A stretch of 13,799 nucleotides of DNA, from contig DUIO01000033.1 in the NCBI GenBank assembly GCA_013330315.1, positions 1 to 13,799 of the forward strand. Direction: 5' to 3'. Made by a program: the position numbers and the translations under genes. Source of the stretch: Methanosarcina sp. Lineage in GTDB: Archaea > Halobacteriota > Methanosarcinia > Methanosarcinales > Methanosarcinaceae. The notes beneath the pieces are model-generated. The model saw only the letters and a list, made by a program, of their open reading frames with translations. It searched no databases and had not been told where the DNA came from. Positions 9,923-13,799 of this stretch are shown here, one piece after another. Numbering within the stretch: position 1 is the first letter of the stretch; each line of letters starts with the position of its first letter.

Positions 9923-12123
9923 TGTTTTCTCCCCCCTAGAAGAGTAAGGGTGCCAAGAACCACTATTAAGGCAGCTACAGCCTCAGAAATACGCAAGAAT
10001 CCAGCTACATAAAGCCCCAGAGCTAAAATAGATGTCAGCATTGCTCCCATCTTAGAACTGCGATATCCAAAAAGAAGCCCGAAGGTAGCCAGGATAAAGA
10101 AGGCAATCACATTATACCAGTAGTCTGAAACCTGCAGGTCAATCATTTTGGAGTCAGAACTGCAGTACTCCTGGTGAAGCAGCTCTCCGCCTGTAGTATT
10201 AGCCCACAGCTGGACATAATATTGTTTTTCAGGGTCAGGATAAATGAAAGTGGCAATTCCTTGAGGAGCAATAGAAGTAATAGAATAGACTATTTCTCCA
10301 GAAGAAGTGTCAGTAATATTGTATTTAAATGGACTGTACAGTGAACCTGCAGGAGCAGTCCATCTCATTATAACAGACTCATTCGTTTTTTGGATAGAAT
10401 AGTTAAAGCCTCCGTAAACAGTAGAGGGAGGGATTAGTTCTATATCTCCAACTACCAAGCTTACAATATCCGTTTGAGTGGCCACATAAGGCCCTACGGA
10501 TCTCTCTAATGTAGATGTCTGCAATACTAGATCATAATTCACATTGTTATCGAGGTAGACCTTGTTTTGGCCTGCAGCATCAAAGTAATCTTCTGATATT
10601 GTAAATGTTCCTGAATCTGAAGGCCTTGTAACAAGAAGCCTTGTTTCCCTATATTTAAAATTATTTGAATAGTCAATTAGATTGAAACTAATTAGAGAAG
10701 CCGTATCCTCATCAGGTAAATAAGCTGTGATTGTCTCCGGGCTTTCAATTGTCCTCCACCTGGGAGAATACCCGCTTGCATAGATCTTGGCTTTGTATTC
10801 TCCTTCAACAACTTCAGAACTTGAGAACTCTATAGATCCTGTTGTAGTTGATTTTGTAATGTATGTAGTGTCGTTGTAGAGGTCCACACTAAAATTAGTA
10901 AGGTTTACTCCTGTGGATTCATTTTTGGCATAGATTTTAGCGTATCCTGGTTTAGATGGTGCATTTCCTATGGAAAACGTTCCTACTGAAGGCTCTGAGT
11001 ATTTTTCATTCCTGAAATCATAAGCTGATATTTTCCAATAATATGTTCCTGGTCCAAGATACACGTTCCATTCATTTTCGTAGAGAGTAGAATTATACCA
11101 CTCTGAGGAAAAATCAGATTCAGTTGAGATTACCCCATTGTACCTGGTTGCAGCATTTTCCCATGAGAATGAAACCTCATTATATTCCGGATACTCACTT
11201 TCTAGAACAGTTCCATTTTCAGGATAGTATAAGTCCAGAGGTTGATTTATTGGAATTGAGACTATGAGATTATATTGTATACCTGGAGTAAGTCCTGATG
11301 TATCTATATATAAAGCACTTTTTTCATGATAATCAGAACCTTTTGCTCTATATGCATTTATTGAAGTAAAAGTTACGTCATCTGTTGTATATTTTGCTGA
11401 AGGAGTACCTAATTTTCCTACCACATAAAAATAGTATGTACCGTCGTCAAGAAATGCTGTAAGAATAGAAGGATTGTAATTTCCGTCAGGAACATAATTT
11501 ATTGTCACATTCATATAATTTTCATCAAATGTAAAAGAACATTCATTAAAATCCAAGTTGGCATTACCACTTTCATAAAAAGTAATGCCATCTACATAGA
11601 AAGTAGAACCACTTGCAGGAGTACCATCCATGAATATTCTAAGTGTTAATGATCCCGTATAATCTATGTATTCGGTATATTCATAATATGTCCAATCACA
11701 GGCATTAGTAACCTGTATACCTGCACTATCTACCGTTCCTCCTTGTAGATCAATATTAAATTTACCAGACGAACTATCCTTTTTTACCCATGCACCAATA
11801 GTATAATAGCCAGGAGTTACACTTACAGATCTGATCAGTGATGACGTTGCAACATCACTACCCCTGGCAGTCTGATAGTAAGAATAATCTGATATTTTAG
11901 AATCGGTCGACCTGCCGAAACTTTGGTAAGCTGAGCCTGCTAGCGTCCAACCATCAGGAGCATTGTTTACGGTTCCTAAACTCCATGTTTCAAAATTCCA
12001 ATTAGAAATTTCTGAGTGTCCCCAATCAAGAGGTAGTCCTGGAAGTGCACTTGCAGTTATCGAAAACAAGATTATTAAAAAAGAGGCTGAGAGGACTGAT
12101 TTAAGAGTGAAAGTTTTTCTCAT
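9919..12123 (-). CDS. Large secreted and membrane-anchored surface protein, possible virion spike, 734 residues
   Basis: A signal peptide spans residues 1-27 (MRKTFTLKSVLSASFLIILF, then SITASA). Residues about 40-183 look like a carbohydrate-binding jelly roll (NWNFETW, APDGWT, YYTIGAWVKK, STFYVDGITFYE). About 290-385 is an Fn3-like domain (FSWENAATRYNGVIS, LGPGTYYWKISAYD), about 391-470 a PEGA/carboxypeptidase-regulatory-like fold, and about 571-645 a second Fn3-like domain. Three spans close the protein (670-687, 692-710, 712-730), ending GGRKQ. Many N-x-S/T sites (NVT, NST, NLT, NDT, NYS, NIT, NTT) suggest N-glycosylation. The ATG at 12123 overlaps the upstream TGA (ATGA) with GGAGG before it; an in-frame extension of 22 codons would bury the signal peptide. 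Embedded among small membrane proteins on an integrase-bearing element, a spike or adhesin is the best inference. Confidence 0.85.
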   Translation of the reverse strand: MRKTFTLKSVLSASFLIILFSITASALPGLPLDWGHSEISNWNFETWSLGTVNNAPDGWTLAGSAYQSFGRSTDSKISDYSYYQTARGSDVATSSLIRSVSVTPGYYTIGAWVKKDSSSGKFNIDLQGGTVDSAGIQVTNACDWTYYEYTEYIDYTGSLTLRIFMDGTPASGSTFYVDGITFYESGNANLDFNECSFTFDENYMNVTINYVPDGNYNPSILTAFLDDGTYYFYVVGKLGTPSAKYTTDDVTFTSINAYRAKGSDYHEKSALYIDTSGLTPGIQYNLIVSIPINQPLDLYYPENGTVLESEYPEYNEVSFSWENAATRYNGVISTESDFSSEWYNSTLYENEWNVYLGPGTYYWKISAYDFRNEKYSEPSVGTFSIGNAPSKPGYAKIYAKNESTGVNLTNFSVDLYNDTTYITKSTTTGSIEFSSSEVVEGEYKAKIYASGYSPRWRTIESPETITAYLPDEDTASLISFNLIDYSNNFKYRETRLLVTRPSDSGTFTISEDYFDAAGQNKVYLDNNVNYDLVLQTSTLERSVGPYVATQTDIVSLVVGDIELIPPSTVYGGFNYSIQKTNESVIMRWTAPAGSLYSPFKYNITDTSSGEIVYSITSIAPQGIATFIYPDPEKQYYVQLWANTTGGELLHQEYCSSDSKMIDLQVSDYWYNVIAFFILATFGLLFGYRSSKMGAMLTSILALGLYVAGFLRISEAVAALIVVLGTLTLLGGRKQ

Positions 12124-12365
12124 TTCCATCCTCCATCTGAGTTCTTCTGTGCACTCATTACACCATAAACAAAAAGAGAGAACAGGCAAATAACAGGCAG
12201 ATACTTCCAGGCCAGCCAGAAAATCTTAACTCCCAGAGCTGCTATTGGATCTCCGGTGTATGCATAGTTATCGTGAGCAGTTGCTACTACATCGTATGTG
12301 GATGCATAGAGTAGCCCGAAGATTCCCATGGTTAGCAGGATAATAATCCAGTTATAGGCAACCAT
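12120..12365 (-). CDS. Two-TM membrane protein, 81 residues
   Basis: Spans near 4-22 and 46-69 flank a polar loop (STYDVVATAHDNYAYTGDP) likely outside the cell; the tail is AQKNSDGGWK. The ATG at 12365 shares a base with the TAA of the upstream gene (TAATG), and its TGA overlaps the start of the surface protein (ATGA). It sits between the two largest proteins of the operon, so a partner role in the same membrane assembly is likely. No family is recognised. Confidence 0.77.
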   Translation of the reverse strand: MVAYNWIIILLTMGIFGLLYASTYDVVATAHDNYAYTGDPIAALGVKIFWLAWKYLPVICLFSLFVYGVMSAQKNSDGGWK

Positions 12366-13799
12366 TAGAGTCTCCTTCGTCCAGTAATCAGGGAAAGCGG
12401 GTCCTGGACGTAATGTTTTTTCTGCCTGAAGCCCCAGCCTCCAGAAGGAGTGGTTAGGAGATTTCTCACGTTATTGTCATTAGGTGCTGCTATTTTCTTC
12501 CGGGATCCTCTACCAGACTGATCTTCAAATATGACAGAATCTATAACAGAATCTCTTGAGCCATGTGATCCTTCGGAATATGGAGGGATTGGTTCAGGCC
12601 CTGGATAAGGTCCCTGATGAGATCTTGGATAAGATCCTTGATAAGGTCTAGAGGTTCCGAATTCTACAGGATTCAGAGAAGTATATTTTCCTGACGGTGG
12701 ATATAAGTCTGCAGATCGAACTTGCCTTGTATAATGTTCAGGTTTTGGAGCATAGCCGGCCCCGAGAGGAAGAGTTCTTCCCGGAGTAAAAATAGGATAT
12801 CTATTGTCACCAATGCTCCTATAGTATTCACTTTCTTTATACAGGTCTTCAGCAGTTACGCGTTTATTACTCCTGCGAATGTCGCCTAATCCAGATAATG
12901 AAATTTTTCCCTGAGGTGCGTTTTCAGGTCGAGCTTGATATCTATCAACTGGGACTTCTTTACCTCTGAATTTAGTGTAATACTTTGATTCTGTCCGAAT
13001 CAATTCAGTTCCTGGAGGAACCACTATTTCTCTTTCCGCAGCCCTCTGTTTAATCAGGGATTCAAATTTAGGGGTTACATATCCCTGACCTTTTGGGGCC
13101 TGATTCATAAGGTACTCATTAGTAACTGCTGCTCCCTTTCCCCTAATTCCTTCTGGAAGAGATCTGATATTCTGAACATCTACCCAGTTTGCAGCTGGTC
13201 TTCTTGCAGTTTCTCCCCAGCCAAAGAGCTTTACTTTCGGGATGCCTCCTTTTTCTGAAACTCCAAGGAAGTGTGGAGATACATCCGGACCTAAGTGAAG
13301 TCCTACTACGGAACTGCTACCAGGCTGTGAAATAGTTTCAGCTGCAAAACGTTGTGGGGTCGCATGCCATCCCCCAGGTACTTCGGTACGAGGGTACCTA
13401 TACGGAGAAGTTTCAAAATCTTTGATCAATTGACTTGCAGTTGTACCTTTAGGTGCAAGTGGAAACTCCTTTGCACCTGATAGAACCTCAGGCCGAATTA
13501 TCTTCTCAGGAGGAAGGTATTCTTTACCTACTAAGCTTGCCTTATTTTTGGCTGCACTTCCTAGTTTCCCAATTGCAGCCATTCCAATCATTTCGCCTGC
13601 AAATTGTGCAGGGCTCTCTTTTGCCTGTTTATAGAGACTTCCCGCCACAATTCCAGCTCCTGTCACAATGCCCTTGGGAACTGACCCTGGATCTTTAATA
13701 GCTCCCTCGAGTCCTACAGGAAGCATCCCTGCCATACTCACAACGAGTTCAGGAGCGTTGGTTAGACCTCGGATAAAGTCTTTTGCAGTACCTTCTGGG
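12365..13799 (-). CDS. Partial large protein with ADP-ribosyltransferase-like region and disordered basic C-terminus
   Basis: The frame stays open past the GTG at 13741 to the right edge (19 more codons, PEGTAKDFIRGLTNAPELV), so the N-terminus lies outside the window. Counting from that GTG: residues 20-65 are Gly/Ala-rich and hydrophobic; 123-160 contain GGWHATPQRF (H126) and GLHLGPDVSPHFLGV; 235-250 contain EREIVVPPGTELIR (E236, E238). This order of His motif, G-x-H/Y strand and E-x-E followed by a PPGT strand resembles H-Y-E type ADP-ribosyltransferases, so an NAD-dependent modifying domain is possible. The last 150 residues are Pro/Gly/Ser/Arg-rich, with repeated PY/PG motifs, and end in GRRRL. 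TAATG couples it to the next gene. A virion-associated enzyme or scaffold would fit; no search supports it. Confidence 0.7.
   Translation of the reverse strand, partial: PEGTAKDFIRGLTNAPELVVSMAGMLPVGLEGAIKDPGSVPKGIVTGAGIVAGSLYKQAKESPAQFAGEMIGMAAIGKLGSAAKNKASLVGKEYLPPEKIIRPEVLSGAKEFPLAPKGTTASQLIKDFETSPYRYPRTEVPGGWHATPQRFAAETISQPGSSSVVGLHLGPDVSPHFLGVSEKGGIPKVKLFGWGETARRPAANWVDVQNIRSLPEGIRGKGAAVTNEYLMNQAPKGQGYVTPKFESLIKQRAAEREIVVPPGTELIRTESKYYTKFRGKEVPVDRYQARPENAPQGKISLSGLGDIRRSNKRVTAEDLYKESEYYRSIGDNRYPIFTPGRTLPLGAGYAPKPEHYTRQVRSADLYPPSGKYTSLNPVEFGTSRPYQGSYPRSHQGPYPGPEPIPPYSEGSHGSRDSVIDSVIFEDQSGRGSRKKIAAPNDNNVRNLLTTPSGGWGFRQKKHYVQDPLSLITGRRRL

Noticed and set aside
12124..12189. 22-codon N-terminal extension of the surface protein
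   Set aside because: It would overlap the 81-codon gene and place a Cys-rich stretch before a clear signal peptide; GGAGG and an ATGA coupling point to ATG 12123.
12590..12660. Short GATAAGGTC-like repeated words in the right-hand gene
   Set aside because: They follow from the Pro/Gly/Tyr/Ser-rich coding repeats of the disordered C-terminus and are imperfect, so no separate element is claimed.

Overview
The window reads as archaeal DNA, most likely from Methanosarcina or a close relative, and it looks like an integrated virus-like or plasmid-like element. The evidence is archaeal TATA-type promoter boxes, GGAGG/GGTGA ribosome binding sites, a tyrosine integrase with a C-terminal zinc ribbon, a ribbon-helix-helix regulator, an AbrB-like regulator, and many tiny overlapping genes. 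No rRNA, tRNA or CRISPR array was seen. The genus is inferred from style and family resemblance, not from a search.

Layout. (1) Positions 1-3628, minus strand: a compact leftward operon. It opens with an AbrB-like regulator and runs through a two-TM protein, a chain of small genes joined by ATGA, GTGA or TAATG overlaps (several only 20-55 codons long), an ASCH-domain protein and zinc-ribbon proteins. It ends with a winged-helix-like protein carrying two perfect 28-residue repeats that runs off the left edge. (2) Positions 3629-3746: a divergent control region with clustered ACTATA/TATAGT palindromes. (3) Positions 3747-6536, plus strand: an RHH regulator, a duplicated copy of its promoter and 5' end, and three AT-rich genes of unknown function, one of them an N-terminal two-TM protein. 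This block looks like horizontally acquired cargo and is the best candidate here for an undescribed system. (4) Positions 6537-7512: a gene-poor stretch with a 14-bp inverted repeat, a C2H2-finger protein gene (6919-7296) and a hairpin and repeats before the integrase. (5) Positions 7513-8757: the integrase gene and its terminator. (6) Positions 8788-13799, minus strand: a surface or envelope operon. It holds a large partial protein with an ADP-ribosyltransferase-like region, small multi-TM proteins, and a 734-residue signal-peptide and C-terminally anchored protein that could be a virion spike.

Working model (inference): the integrase maintains the element, the AbrB/RHH pair governs the leftward operon, the rightmost operon builds a membrane-associated particle or modifies the cell surface, and the AT-rich trio is an accessory cassette, perhaps defence or exclusion. 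Both the leftmost and rightmost genes are cut by the window edges.
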